64,000 nt of DNA from Platanthera guangdongensis (taxonomy: Eukaryota; Streptophyta; Magnoliopsida; Asparagales; Orchidaceae), in assembly GCA_039583875.1 (NCBI GenBank), contig CM077158.1:118231900-118295899 (forward strand). The letters are read 5' to 3'. A program made the position numbers and the translations under genes. This document shows positions 10,124 to 20,955 of the stretch, piece by piece. Within the stretch, counting starts at the first letter, position 1. Each line of letters begins with the position of its first letter. The notes under the pieces are model-generated. The model saw only the letters and a list, made by a program, of their open reading frames with translations. It ran no database searches and was not told the DNA's origin.

Positions 10124-12399
10124 TCATTTTGGTCTTTGATCTCTAGTTAAAACACTCCCCCTACGTGTATTAACAGTATGAGTGATCTTTCTCACATTGT
10201 TAACTTGAGGAGTTGCATAATTTCTGCAATTAAAACAGCAATCAATAACAAAGTGACCAACTTTTCCGCAGCACCAACAGTCAAATTTGTAGTATCTTTG
10301 CCTAAATTTCTCCTGTTTGATTTTTTGAGATTGTGGTCTAGCATGGGAAGTTGTCTTGGCATTACAAGCTTCATGGTGATTGCAATCACATGATTTCTTC
10401 CCTATTAGAGGCTTTTCCACAATGGATTTTTCTTTTGGTGCTTTCTTGATGTTATGACCATGATTATAAGGCCCATAGCTCTGAAGAGTGATCTCTTCAC
10501 AAGGTGCCTTGAAGACACCTTCGCCAAAGTTCCAGGGAGGGGTCCATCCTTGGTAACAAGACTTGGGCTCTACATACGTAGGCCTAGCAAAGTGACCGTA
10601 GGACGAATCAAGATCAAACTTGTTCGTTGGAAATATAACCTTCTTAAATGAAGTTTGATCTTGAGTAGCTTTCCCCTTCTCGCAGGCCAAAGCCTTCTTG
10701 TCCGCCTTACTCTTCCTTTGAGACTTATTTCTCCTAGACGATTTACTAGGAGCATCAACATGGCCTAAGACAGTACCATTGGCCTGAGCTGAGAATTCAA
10801 CAATAAAAGGAAGGACAGTCTTGGGCTTGGAGAAGCTTTCAAGAAGTTTCTTCTCCGCAGCAAGTTGTTCTTCCAATTCTTTGATGATCTTATCCTTCAG
10901 ATCTAGGTGCTCAAGAGTCTTGTTATATTCTTCAATAGAAGCTTTGAAGTTCTCTCTGAGTGAGTCCACCTTGGAGACTTCCTCTCTCAGAGTGCTCTCT
11001 TGAGAATTGAGAGACTTTATCTCCTTAACTTGAGTTTTCACGACTCTTCGACATTTATCGTAAGCCTTGATTAACTCTTTATACTGGGCCATGAGTTTAG
11101 ACTCATCGTCAGAAGAGTTGTCTTCATTATCATTATCAGAAGCATCTGATTCAGAAAAAGGGGTGTGAGAATTTACCTTCCCAGTGACCTGGGGTGCTTC
11201 TTCTTCATCAGTTTGTGTCATTAGCCCAAATTAGGCTTCCTCTTCTTCACTTGACTCAGATGAGTCAGAGTCGCTGAGAGTCTTTCCCTCTTGTCTACTA
11301 GGCTTCTTTCAGTTCTCTTCTTATTACATGAAGATTTCTTCTCCTCTCTCTTTCCACCCTCCTTCTTCTTGTGAGGGTAATTAGCAATGACGTGACCTGG
11401 CTTATTACAATAATAACAAATAATGTCAGAAGAAATATGTGTGTTCTATTTCGATTGCTACCTGTCATGGCTGCTTGAGCCTTTCTTGTGTTGATCACCA
11501 TCATGACGTGATCTTCTGTACGATCCATCTTTGCCTCTCCATTATTTCTTCTTGTTCAAGAATTTCTTTAACTACCTTGGAAGAAGAGAAAACTCTCCTT
11601 CAGATAACTCTAAGCATGAAGTGCATGGATCTAATGTTTCTTCTTCACTACCTTCCTGTGCAGAGCAGGTATGCAACTTTGACATTCCTTGAGCTGTCTA
11701 CCTTCATTACAACAGACTTCTCCTTGGATGACCACTGGCTCGTCTCTTCTTCAACTTTTCTTGAGTTGATTTGCAGTTCATAGGACATTAGCTTTCTGAA
11801 GAGATTTTGTGGGTCAGTCTCTGCAAGCTTACCAAACTCCCGAATAGCATAGACTTCGTTGTCCTATTCCTTAGTCAGGGACCTTAGAAACTTAATATTC
11901 AACTCTCCATTTATGAAGATCAGGCCATATACTCTTAGGCCGTTAACAATTTTGAAGAAACTTTCAAAGGTATCTGCAATTGAATCCTTTGGTCCTTGTC
12001 AGAATGCTTCATATTTTTGATTTAGAAGGGATCTTCTGTCGTCCCTAACTTCTTCTGTGCCTTCCATCAAGATGATAAGAGACTTCCACATTTCCATACC
12101 GGATTGGCAGTGAATCTGATTTTGCAGTATAGAATCATCGACTGCACTTGTGATGATATTTTTAGCTTTCTTGTCTAATGAGGCAAGTGCAATCTCATAT
12201 CTATCAAGATCCATCAACTTCTTAAGAACCATTTTGGTAGGATCAATAGTGGAGACGGTCATGGGAACATAAGGACCTTCAACAATCATGAAGATCCTTG
12301 GATCCACAGCTTCCATGAAAAACTAATCCTTTCTTTCCACATCGGAAAGTTGGTCTTTGTGCACAATGGAAGCTTTGCAAAATCCTTGGCTTTGTCCAT
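10124..12399 (-). pseudogene. gag: Gag of element D with two zinc knuckles, broken
   Basis: Starts at an ATG at 12399, shortly after the primer site. The N-terminal part (MDKAKDFAKLPL) carries a one-base shift before MEAVDPRIFMIVEGPYVP. The middle (NIITSAVDDS, EVRDDRRSLLNQ) is typical of copia gag. A first zinc knuckle at about 11395-11440 reads CYYCNKPGHVIANY, with its last Cys changed to Tyr. An acidic segment and a coiled coil of about 100 residues follow (frame open from 11221). A second, intact knuckle CWCCGKVGHFVIDC is near 10250-10290. Several stops interrupt the first half. Gag proteins coat the RNA in virus-like particles. Confidence 0.8.
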
Positions 12400-12460
12400 G
12401 CTTGGATAACTCAAAAGACAACTTGGGCAGATATGTTCAAGGTGTTAACCTTTTTATGAA

Positions 12461-12481
12461 CAACCTCGCTTTGATACCAAT
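12461..12481 (-). other. Primer-binding site of element D
   Basis: The minus strand reads TTGGTATCAAAGCGAGGTTG directly after the LTR end, close to the methionine-initiator tRNA primer site TGGTATCAGAGC of plant copia elements. It fixes the left border of the 5' LTR at 12482. Confidence 0.85.
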
Positions 12482-13960
12482 TGAACATGTTTTAGTTGTC
12501 TTACCTAAATCACCTAGAGGGGGTGAATAGGTGTGTTGTGCGTCTTTTTGCGGAATAACAATTTAACGAGCTATGCACAGAAAATTAACCAAGCTTTCAC
12601 AGACGACACAAAGAGTTATAGTGGTTCCTCAACCTTGTGTACATCCACTTTCCACTCACCTATCTAGCAAAGCACTAGACTTGACTACTCCACTAATCTC
12701 GGATTGAAAAAAATCCTACAACTCGGAACAACGTTCCTATAACTCGATCCGAAAAACTGGATCTACACTCGGAAGATAAAAATTCCTACAAAAACAACTC
12801 AGAGAAGAAGCTCCTACACTCGGAGAAGGATCTCCTACAAGAATAAATTGAAATATAAATACAAACAGTGTTTTCTCTCAGATCTGAAAACTGTTGCCTT
12901 TCTTCTTCCTTGAGCTTTGCGGTTTTTTCAGAAATAAGTTGAAGAATACTCGGCAAGATATCTGGTCGGAAAATCTGGACTCAGCAAGATAAAGTATTTG
13001 ATTTGTAGATTGTAGAATGTCTTGATCTCAGAATCTCTTGCTCTGAATCGATCTGGATTAAAAGCATTTTTGGCGATGAAGATGATGAGCGGCGGCGCTT
13101 CCGATTAAGGAATGAAAATTTGGGATTCATAATACTTAGAATTTTTTTTCTTCTTATGGTTGGTCGAAAATGACAAGACCTTTTTTAGGACAAGCCTTAC
13201 GGTCATAATCATAATTACTGATAACCACGTGGACCAATCATGCGCTAATGACATTTGAAATTACGTCTGTCTGGACTTAAGAAAATTTCTGAAAAACAGT
13301 ACAGCAGTTCTACAGAGAAAAGATAGTACTCGAGAAAAAGTTTACTGGTTCTCATGAACAACAATGAGGATCTCGAGAAAAAGACTTAGAAAAAAATATG
13401 GTGGTGGAATTCAGCATTCTCGGGAATGAAGGAAGTAATCGAGAAAAATAACTTTAGTTCTCGAGAAAGAACAATTTGGTACTAGAGAACAAATAAGTGT
13501 TCTCGAGAAGAAGTACTTTGTACTCAAGAACAAAAGACTGTCTCAAGAAATATTTCCAGATGGCATTGAGTCATGTCTCGCTCTCAGCGGTTTCTAACTG
13601 ACTGTACTCGAGTGCAAAAGAACTTCTACTCGAGTACAGTAAGCCTTACTCGAGAACAAAACTTTAACTTCTCAGCTCTTTTAAGATTGGCATCTCGAGA
13701 ATTAAGTATATCATTCTCGAGAAAAAGACATGGTCTTCTCAAGAAAAGACATAGAAAGATTTCAGTTTCGAAAAGGGAGTACCCGAGAAGAGGTCATGAA
13801 GTACTCGAGTGCATAAGGCCTTCTCGAGAACAACATTAAGCATTCTCGAAAACTGTTTCTGTAACTCAAATCAACACAGTATTACTCGAGAACAATCTTT
13901 AGTTCTTCTCGAGTACAAAAGATAGTACTCTAGAAAAAGACTTATACAATCTTCTTAAGA
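12482..13960 (-). repeat. 5' LTR of element D
   Basis: The left border is TGAACATG at 12482, beside the primer site. It contains the cacctagagggggtgaatagg box typical of this lineage and a tatagtggttcctcaacc box shared with the other copia LTRs here. The U3 half holds an array of ctcgag words at 13290-13925. The right border is not resolved because no second LTR remains for comparison. Confidence 0.7.
13290..13925. repeat. Array of ctcgag dyad words in U3 of D
   Basis: Roughly twenty words such as ttctcgagaac, tactcgagtac and their diverged forms occur, each centred on CTCGAG or a one-base variant, with irregular spacing. It is the same word family as at 6555-6875. Confidence 0.85.
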
Positions 13961-13987
13961 ACTGAAAACATCAATTCTTCAATAAAA

Positions 13988-14161
13988 TCAGCAACCAACT
14001 TTTCCCTTGTCCTTAGTGCTTGAAACAGAAGTGTATCCCAATAGTGAGGCTACACATGAGTCAAAACCATGTATCACACAATGAGGGATTACATTGTATG
14101 GTCCAGTGTTTGGTGACTCATTAAAGACTAACATTGGTCTACACTTGGAAATTAAGTCATG
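13988..14161 (-). other. C-terminal part of an ORF of unknown nature, split by element X
   Basis: A minus-strand frame of 57 codons, ending at a TGA at 13988, is cut at 14161 by element X. Its other half lies at 23352-23461. If X and one copy of its 5-bp target duplication are ignored, the two halves are in the same frame, giving about 93 codons. I do not recognise the product. It includes SPNTGPYNVIPHCVIHG and ends KDKGKVGC. It could be a host exon fragment or an unknown transposon ORF. Confidence 0.35.
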
Positions 14162-15405
14162 TGTTGGAACCCCTGTTAGGATTTGGGTAAGGAACACTAT
14201 TAGGAATATTAGATTGACCCACCATGTATAGTCATGGGTCATAGGATTAGTTCCAGTACAGGTCATTCAGAAGGACTCTCCAGCATTGCAGAAAAGAAGT
14301 GAAAGAAATGCAGTTTAGACAAAGTCAGAAAATCAGATCGACGAACATCGAACACAGTTCGACGAACGGCGCTCTCCGGTCGACGAATGCAGGCAAGATA
14401 TTCAGCTCGACGAACACAGCAACTCAGCTCGACAAACTGCAAGCTCCGGTCGACGAATGCAGGCAAGATATTCAGCTCGACGAATCTAGCTGAGTTCGAC
14501 AAATGTCGAACTCAGGTCGACGATTGATGAACTCGACGAAAGTTCAGTTCAACGATTTCTGTGGAATCAGTAACAAGTGGCAGAATTAATTGGGGATTAA
14601 TTTCAGTCAACATTCTCAGTGAAAATAGCCATTCAAATGGACAGTTACAGAGGAATTAAGTGAGGATCAATTTCCAAAGCATCTTCACTCTCAGGAATGT
14701 TTCTTCCGCCATCAAGGTTAAGGATTTAAAATATAGAAGAAGGATACAGAACAATATAGAAGAAGAGAATAGAACAGAACAGATACACAGTTAGGATTTG
14801 GGTAAGGAACACTATTAGGAATATTAGATTGACCCACCATGTATAGTCATGGGTCATAGGATTAGTTCCAGGACAGGTCATTCAAAAGGACTCTCCAGCA
14901 TTACAGAAAAGAAGTGAAAGAAATGCAGTTTAGACAAAGTCAGAAAATCAGATCGACGATCGTCGAACGCAGTTCGATGAACGGCGATCTCCGGTCGACG
15001 AATGCAGGCAAGATATTCAGCTCGACGAACACAGAAACTGAGCTCAACGAACTGCAAGCTTCGGTCGACGAACGCAGGCAAGATATTCAGCTCGACGAAT
15101 CTAGCTGAGTTCGACGAATGTCAAACTCAGGTCGACGATTGATGAACTCGACGAAAGTTCAGTTCGACGATTTCTGTGGAATCAGTAACAGTTGGCAGAA
15201 TTAATTGGGGATTAATTTCAGTCAACATTCTTAGTGAAAATAGCCGTTCAAACGGACAGTTACAGAGGAATTAAGTGAGGATCAATTTCCAAAGCATCTT
15301 CACTCTCGGGAATGTTTCTTCCGCCATCAAGGTTAAGGATTTCAAATATAGAAGAAGGATACAAAACAATATAGAAGAAGAGAATAGAACAGAACAGACA
15401 CACAG
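14162..15405 (+). repeat. 5' LTR of X, left part with tandem duplication
   Basis: Bases 14162-14790 match the start of the 3' LTR at 22084. At 14791 the sequence jumps back to LTR position 15 (ttaggatttggg) and repeats the same 615 bases to 15405. Both copies stop at the same base, just after CACAG, which is the target site of element Y. Each copy holds gtcgacgaa-type words (14330-14560 and 14950-15180). Confidence 0.88.
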
Positions 15406-17069
15406 TGAAAGTGCAACTAGATCTGATATACTCTAGAGGGGGGTGAATAGAGTATATAGTGCTTTAAAAACTTTTACAAACTTTTACAACAATTATTGTA
15501 ATATGTGTGAGCAGGGAAGCAAAAATAAATCTAATCACAGTACTAAGCTATGCAAAAACTAAGCACAGAAAAATCAAGACCAGAAACAAAAATGAAAGCA
15601 AGCAGAACCAGAAGACACAAGGAAATATAGTGGTTCCCCAAACTTGGGTACATCCACTCTTCTACCACCCTAGGTAGGAATCCACTTCAGGAAGGAGTTG
15701 ATCAGGTGTCCTGTCACCACAAGATCTGCTTCAGGTAGATCTAGAAACCCTTCAGGCTTTTGATCAGGTGCCTAAAAACCAATAGGTTTTTGATCAGGTG
15801 CCCTATCACCAAGGAGTTCACTTTTGAAGGGAGTAATAACCATGTACAGAGGTGGGGATGAGAGAGTGATGAAAGTCTTCTTTTCTCAATCACAATGAGA
15901 AGACAATGTGGATTCAGTGATGTTGTCAAAGCTCCCCCTGAGATGTAGAATAGTTCAGGAGTGGAAGCTTTGCTTCAGGGTGTAGGCCTTCAACTAGATG
16001 AAAATCTCCAGCAAGCTCTGTAGACAAATCTGAATATGTTGTCTCTTGAAAGCCTGGATCAGAAAGAAGAAGATGAAGTTGATTTCCTCTGTTTGAAAAC
16101 TTGTTGCAGAGTTCTTCTTTTGTAGAGAGAAAAAGTCTTCCTACTTTTTCTCTCTCTATCTCTTGTTGTTATTTCTGAGTCTCTCTGCTATATATATTTT
16201 CTATCTTGCTATATTTTTATCTTCTGTATAAAATATATATCTGTATCCACTGGGCTGAGGAAAGTCATTTTAATTCTTGTCTGATGCGGCAGAGACATTT
16301 TCAAGAAAGGAAACTGTCTTGGAAAGGTGACTGATAATAAACCTCTGAATTGATTCATATTGCCTCCCAACGGCTATATTCATAAGAATATTTAGCATTA
16401 AATATATTAGCTGTAAATTCCTTTACTTAAGCCTTGAATAACTCTAGCCAGCTGTCTCCAATAACTGCACAGGAAATCACCAAAATTTAATCTAAAAAGC
16501 TTCTCCAATCTGTGTTCGACTATAGTTGAACTCCGTTTGACTATCGTTGAACTCCGTTCGACTATAGTTGACCTGCATCTGAGTTATCTGTTCTCTTAGA
16601 GCTGAACACAGAAATAGTTGAACTCCGTTCGACTATAGTTGAGCTCCGTTCGACTATAGTTGAACTCCGTTCGACTATTTCTGGACTGCAATAGTTGAAC
16701 TCCGTTCGACTATTTCTGGACTGCAATAGTTGAACTCCGTTCGACTATTTCTGGACTGCGATAGTTGAACTCCGTTTGACTATTTCTGGACTGGAAGAGT
16801 TGAACTCCATTCGACTATTTCTGTACTGCAATAGTTGAACTCCGTTCGACTATTTCTGGACTGCAATAGTTGAACTCCGTTCGACTATTTCTGTGAGCTA
16901 AAATTTCTGAACTTCAAAACTGATTTTCTCTGGAATTCTTCTGCACTTCTTCTGGGATTCTTTCTGACGAATACTTGGAAAGCCCTATGACCCTTAGACT
17001 ATACATTTTGGGTCAAACTAATCATCCTAATAGTGATCCTAACCCAAATCAGAACCTAAGGTTCCAACA
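15406..17069 (-). repeat. 3' LTR of element Y
   Basis: Bounded by TGAAAGTGC at 15406 and TTCCAACA at 17069, that is TGTTGGAACC...GCACTTTCA on the minus strand. It contains the ctctagaggggggtgaatag box, the gtggttccccaaacttggg box, TATA-rich sequence near 16190, and an array of gttgaactccgttcgactat words at 16505-16890. Confidence 0.92.
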
Positions 17070-17085
17070 ATCTCCCCCTATTTGG
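17070..17085 (-). other. Polypurine tract of element Y
   Basis: The minus strand reads AAATAGGGGGAGAT immediately before the LTR start TGTTGG. The identical tract stands before the 3' LTR of element X. It primes plus-strand DNA synthesis in LTR elements. Confidence 0.9.
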
Positions 17086-17098
17086 GTGAGGATACTAT

Positions 17099-18379
17099 TT
17101 ACATAAAAACAAAATACAAAGCAAAAAGATCTGCCTGAATTATAATATAATAGCAGATGTACATGAGTGCTTTGTTAGAAAGGGATTCAAAATAAAAGAA
17201 ATACAAACAGAAACTAAGGGGCAGCTGCATAGAATCTAATAAAGTGACAGCTGCACTTTTGTTCATTTTCATTCTGAGATTCTGATAATCTCCCCCTATA
17301 GTTGTAGCCTTCTGAACAATTTTCCTGAAAGGAGATGTTAGGAATTCTGGACCCAGATTTGCCTTGGGTCTTATTTTTCTTTCACAATAATAATTTGATG
17401 TAAAGTAATATCCAGGGAAATCTTTATAGCCAAGTGGATGAAGTTTCCTAGAAGGGATGAACCACTGGTTATAAGGATTTTTAAATTTTTGATTATGAAA
17501 TGATTTAAAATCTTTGCTATGAAAATCTGAGCTCAACAAAGAATATTTTCGTCGACCTGAGCTCGACGATTTATAGTGAGATCGTCGATTTCGGTTCAGA
17601 GAATAATATAGGTTGTTTTCTCTGTTCCAATTTCGTTGACCTCTATTCACAGTTCGTCGACCTGAGTTCGACGAATTATGTTGAACACAGATTTTCTGAA
17701 AATCATTAACTGATTTTAATGAGGCTATATGATTTAAAGTAATTTCTAAATCTTCATTGAATTTTATGTTTTTAGAAGAAAGTTTATTTACTTTCTCTCT
17801 AAGAAGTTTTATTTCCTTCTTAGATTGAATCAGATCTTTACATAATAATTTAAAATCTATTTTAAGTTCTTTTGATGAAAAGTCAAGGGTAGAGATCACC
17901 TGATCTTCATCATCATCTGATTCAGATTCTTTATCTTCATCATACCTTTTGCAAGATGCATCTATTGCCATTAGACAAAATTCTCTTGCTCTTGCTTCTT
18001 CTTCATCCTCAGTTGTGCAAGATGAAGCTTCAGAGTTACTCCAGGAATCAACATTTGATGTTCTTTCTTTTGCTGATCCAGCAGCCATTACTGTGAGAGA
18101 GTCCCAAATTTCCTTTGCAGATGAACATTCAGCAATCTCTTGAAAAATGTCATCAGACATTGATTCTGCAAGAATGTTCATTGCTTGTGCATCAGCCATC
18201 TTAAGCTATTTTTGAGCTTCTGTAGCTGCAGATGGTGTAAAGGGACCTGACAAAATAGAATTATAAATGGCTTCATCAATAGAGTTCATAAAAAGCCTAA
18301 TCCTTGCCTTCCATAGTGCAAGCTTGTCCAGATTGCACTTAGGAGGTCCAGTTCTTGACCATTCTTCATTTTGTGCCAT
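17099..18379 (-). pseudogene. gag: Gag of element Y, internally deleted, one stop
   Basis: Starts at the ATG at 18379 (MAQNEEWSRTGPPKCNLDKL) about 90 bases after the primer site. One in-frame TAG lies near 18208, just before KMADAQAMNILAESMS; otherwise the 426-codon frame is open. The usual copia-gag middle after SAKEIWDSLTVM is missing, and an acidic stretch and coiled coil follow. There is no zinc knuckle. Instead HNSSNSGRRTVNRGQRN and SSSSGRRKYSLL, encoded by GTCGA dyad words, supply a Ser/Asn/Arg-rich basic region. The end includes HPLGYKDFPGYYF, shared with element B. Gag presumably packages the element's RNA. Confidence 0.8.
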
Positions 18380-18468
18380 GAAAAACTCTTAAGAACAATA
18401 AGATCTATCAAGGATCTTTTGATTCAGGTGTTAGCCTGTACAACCACCAAGGTGTGGTATGTTTAACC

Positions 18469-18488
18469 AACCTCGCTTTGATACCAAT
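18469..18488 (-). other. Primer-binding site of element Y
   Basis: The minus strand reads ATTGGTATCAAAGCGAGG directly after the LTR end GCACTTTCA, matching a methionine-initiator tRNA primer site with one change from TGGTATCAGAGC. Confidence 0.9.
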
Positions 18489-20173
18489 TGAAAGTGCAAC
18501 TAGATCTGATATACTCTAGAGGGGGGTGAATAAAGTATATAGTGCTTTAAAAACTTTTACAAACTTTTACAACAATTATTGTAATATGTGTGAGCAGGGA
18601 AGTAGAAATAAATCTAATCACAGTACTAAGCTATGCAAAAACTAAGCACAGAAAAATCAAGGCCAGAAACAAAAATGAAAGCAAGCAGAACCAGAAGACA
18701 CAAGGAAATATAGTGGTTCCCCAAACTTGGGTACATCCACTCTTCTACCACCCTAGGTAGGAATCCACTTCAGGAAGGAGTTGATCAGGTGTCCTGTCAC
18801 CACAAGATCTGCTTCAGGTAGATCTAGAAACCCTTCAGGCTTTTGATCAGGTGCCTAAAAACCAATAGGTTTTTGATCAGGTGCCCTATCAACAAGGAGT
18901 TCACTTTTGAAGGGAGTAATAACCCTGTACAGAGGTGGGGATGAGAGAGTGATGAAAGTCTTCTTTTCTCAATCACAATGAGAAGACAATGTGGATTCAG
19001 TGATGTTGTCAAAGATCCCCCTGAGATGTAGAATAGTTCAGGAGTGGAAGCTTTGCTTCAGGGTGTAGGCCTTCAACTAGATGAAAATCTCCAGCAAGCT
19101 CTGTAGACAAATCTGAATATGTTGTCTCTTGAAAGCCTGGATCAGAAAGAAGAAGATGAAGTTGATTTCCTCTGTTTGAAAACTTATTGCAGAGTTCTTC
19201 TTTTGTAGAGAGAAAAAGTCTTCCTACTTTTTCTCTCTCTATCTCTTGTTGTTATTTCTGAGTCTCTCTGCTATATATCTTTTCTATCTTGCTATATTTT
19301 TATCTTCTGTATAAAATATATATCTGTATCCACTGGGCTGAGGAAAGTCATTTTAATTCTTGTCTGATGCGGCAGAGACATTTTCAAGAAAGGAAACTGT
19401 CTTGGAAAGGTAACTGATAATAAACCTCTGAATTGATTCATATTGCCTCCCAACGGCTATATTCATAAGAATATTTAGCATTAAATATATTAGCTGTAAA
19501 TTCCTTTACTTAAGCCTTGAATAACTCTAGCCAGCTGTCTCCAATAACTGCACAGGAAATCACCAAAATTTAATCTAAAAAGCTTCTCCAATCTGCGTTC
19601 GACTATAGTTGAACTCCGTTCGACTATCGTTGAACTCCGTTCGACTATAGTTGACCTGCATCTGAGTTATCTGTTCTCTTAGAGCTGAACATAGAAATAG
19701 TTGAACTCCGTTCGACTATAGTTGAGCTCCGTTCGACTATAGTTGAGCTCCGTTCGACTATAGTTGAACTCCGTTCGACTATTTCTGGACTGCAATAGTT
19801 GAATTCCGTTCGACTATTTCTGGACTGCAATAGTTGAACTCCGTTCGACTATTTCTGAACTGCGATAGTTGAACTCCGTTCGACTATTTCTGGACTGCAA
19901 TAGTTGAACTCCGTTCGACTATTTCTGTACTGCAATAGTTGAACTCCGTTCGACTATTTCTGGACTGCAATAGTTGAACTCCGTTCGACTATTTCTGTGA
20001 GCTAAAATTTCTGAACATCAAAACTGATTTTCTCTGGAATTCTTCTGCACTTCTTCTGGGATTCTTTCTGAGGAATACTTGGAAAGCCCTATGACCCTTA
20101 GACTATACATTTTGGGTCAAACTAATCATCCTAATAGTGATCCTAACCCAAATCAGAACCTAAGGTTCCAACA
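18489..20173 (-). repeat. 5' LTR of element Y
   Basis: Nearly identical to 15406-17069. The U3 array of gttgaactccgttcgactat words (19590-20005) has one extra 21-base unit. A TATA-rich stretch at about 19268-19280 lies downstream of the array on the minus strand. The LTR ends at TTCCAACA, directly followed by the CACAG duplication. Confidence 0.92.
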
Positions 20174-20818
20174 CACAGCAAGGCAGACAGAGAAAAACAT
20201 ATACAGAAAGGGCAATATCTCTACAGTAACTAGAATCCCTAGACCAGAGGGGACAGTAATAACAAGAAGAACAAGAATATACATTCATATCTAGAGTCTT
20301 CTTCTTCATCATCACTGCAGGACAACTTCAAGGACAACAAATCTCTATCTGTCAGAAGTTCTTGAAAAGTACTCTGGTCCAGGCCTGAAGATTGAAGGCC
20401 TATCACCCTGAAGCAGTGCTTCAGCTTTCCTAACCATTTCAAGATCTCAGGGGGAGTAAAAGCTGCTACCATCAATATCCACATAGTCTCCTCTCTGATT
20501 GTTGACAGAGAAGACTTCCATCTCTCTTTTCCACCTCCTGTACAAAGGGTTGTCATCTCCCTTCAAAAGTGATTCTTGGTTGCAAGTCTCCTTCCAAAAG
20601 ACTTGAGTTGGTTTTTGGGGACCTGATCAAAATCCATTGGTGGCAGTCACCTGATCAAAAACCTGAGTGGTTTCCTACCAGGGTCGTAGAAGAGTGGACT
20701 ACCCAGATTTGTGGAACCACTATAAATTTCCTTGTGTCTTCTAGTTGCTTGATCTTCCTTCCTGATTCTGTGCTATGATTTAACTCTAATTAGTTTAGTT
20801 AAGATCTATTCCCTTTCA
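20174..20818 (+). repeat. 5' LTR of X, right part
   Basis: Continues from the CACAG target site and matches the second half of the 3' LTR (about 22710-23351), including acctgatcaaaa boxes and ggaaccactataaatttcc. It ends CTTTCA at 20818 just before the primer site. Confidence 0.9.
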
Positions 20819-20834
20819 ATTGGTATCAAAGCGA
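20819..20834 (+). other. Primer-binding site of element X
   Basis: Reads ATTGGTATCAAAGCGAGG directly after the LTR, identical to the primer site of element Y. The gcgaggttggttaaaatacc leader that follows is repeated once in diverged form. Confidence 0.9.
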
Positions 20835-20955
20835 GGTTGGTTAAAATACCAGACCTTAGCGGGTTGGTTAAAAATACCACACCTTAGTGGTTGTACAGGC
20901 TAACACATGAACTAAAAGATCCTTTGATAGATCTTAAAAATCTTTAGAGTTTATC

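Larger units (their letters stand above)
5616..13960 (-). mobile_element. Element D: decayed SIRE-like Ty1/copia retrotransposon
   Basis: The order on the minus strand is 5' LTR, methionine-tRNA primer site, gag with coiled coil and two zinc knuckles, PR, INT, RT, RH, a spacer of ctcgag words, and a third ORF. That is the SIRE/Maximus plan. Every reading frame carries stops and frameshifts, so the copy is old and inactive. The 3' LTR is lost; the third ORF ends abruptly against a different LTR fragment at 5615. The right end is uncertain by some tens of bases. Confidence 0.85.
15406..20173 (-). mobile_element. Element Y: young gag-only copia retrotransposon
   Basis: It has perfect flanking CACAG duplications at 15401-15405 and 20174-20178, and LTRs of 1664 and 1685 bases that differ by roughly one to two per cent by eye plus one 21-base repeat unit. 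A primer site and a polypurine tract are in the right places. The internal region is 1419 bases with a single gag frame and no PR, INT, RT or RH. It is non-autonomous but structurally complete. Gag C-terminal similarity (WFIPSRKLHPLGYK against WIIPPRRYHPLGYK) makes element B's family the likely source of missing enzymes. Confidence 0.93.

Noticed and set aside
16505..16890. Regularly spaced gttgaactccgttcgactat repeats resembling a CRISPR array
   Set aside because: Spacers are not unique, unit spacing varies, there are no cas genes, and the repeats lie inside plant LTRs and occur in both LTR copies.
20239..20556. 105-codon minus-strand frame in X's LTR, with a twin at 22772-23089
   Set aside because: It is inside both LTR copies, antisense to the element and without a recognisable domain; conserved only because the LTRs are.
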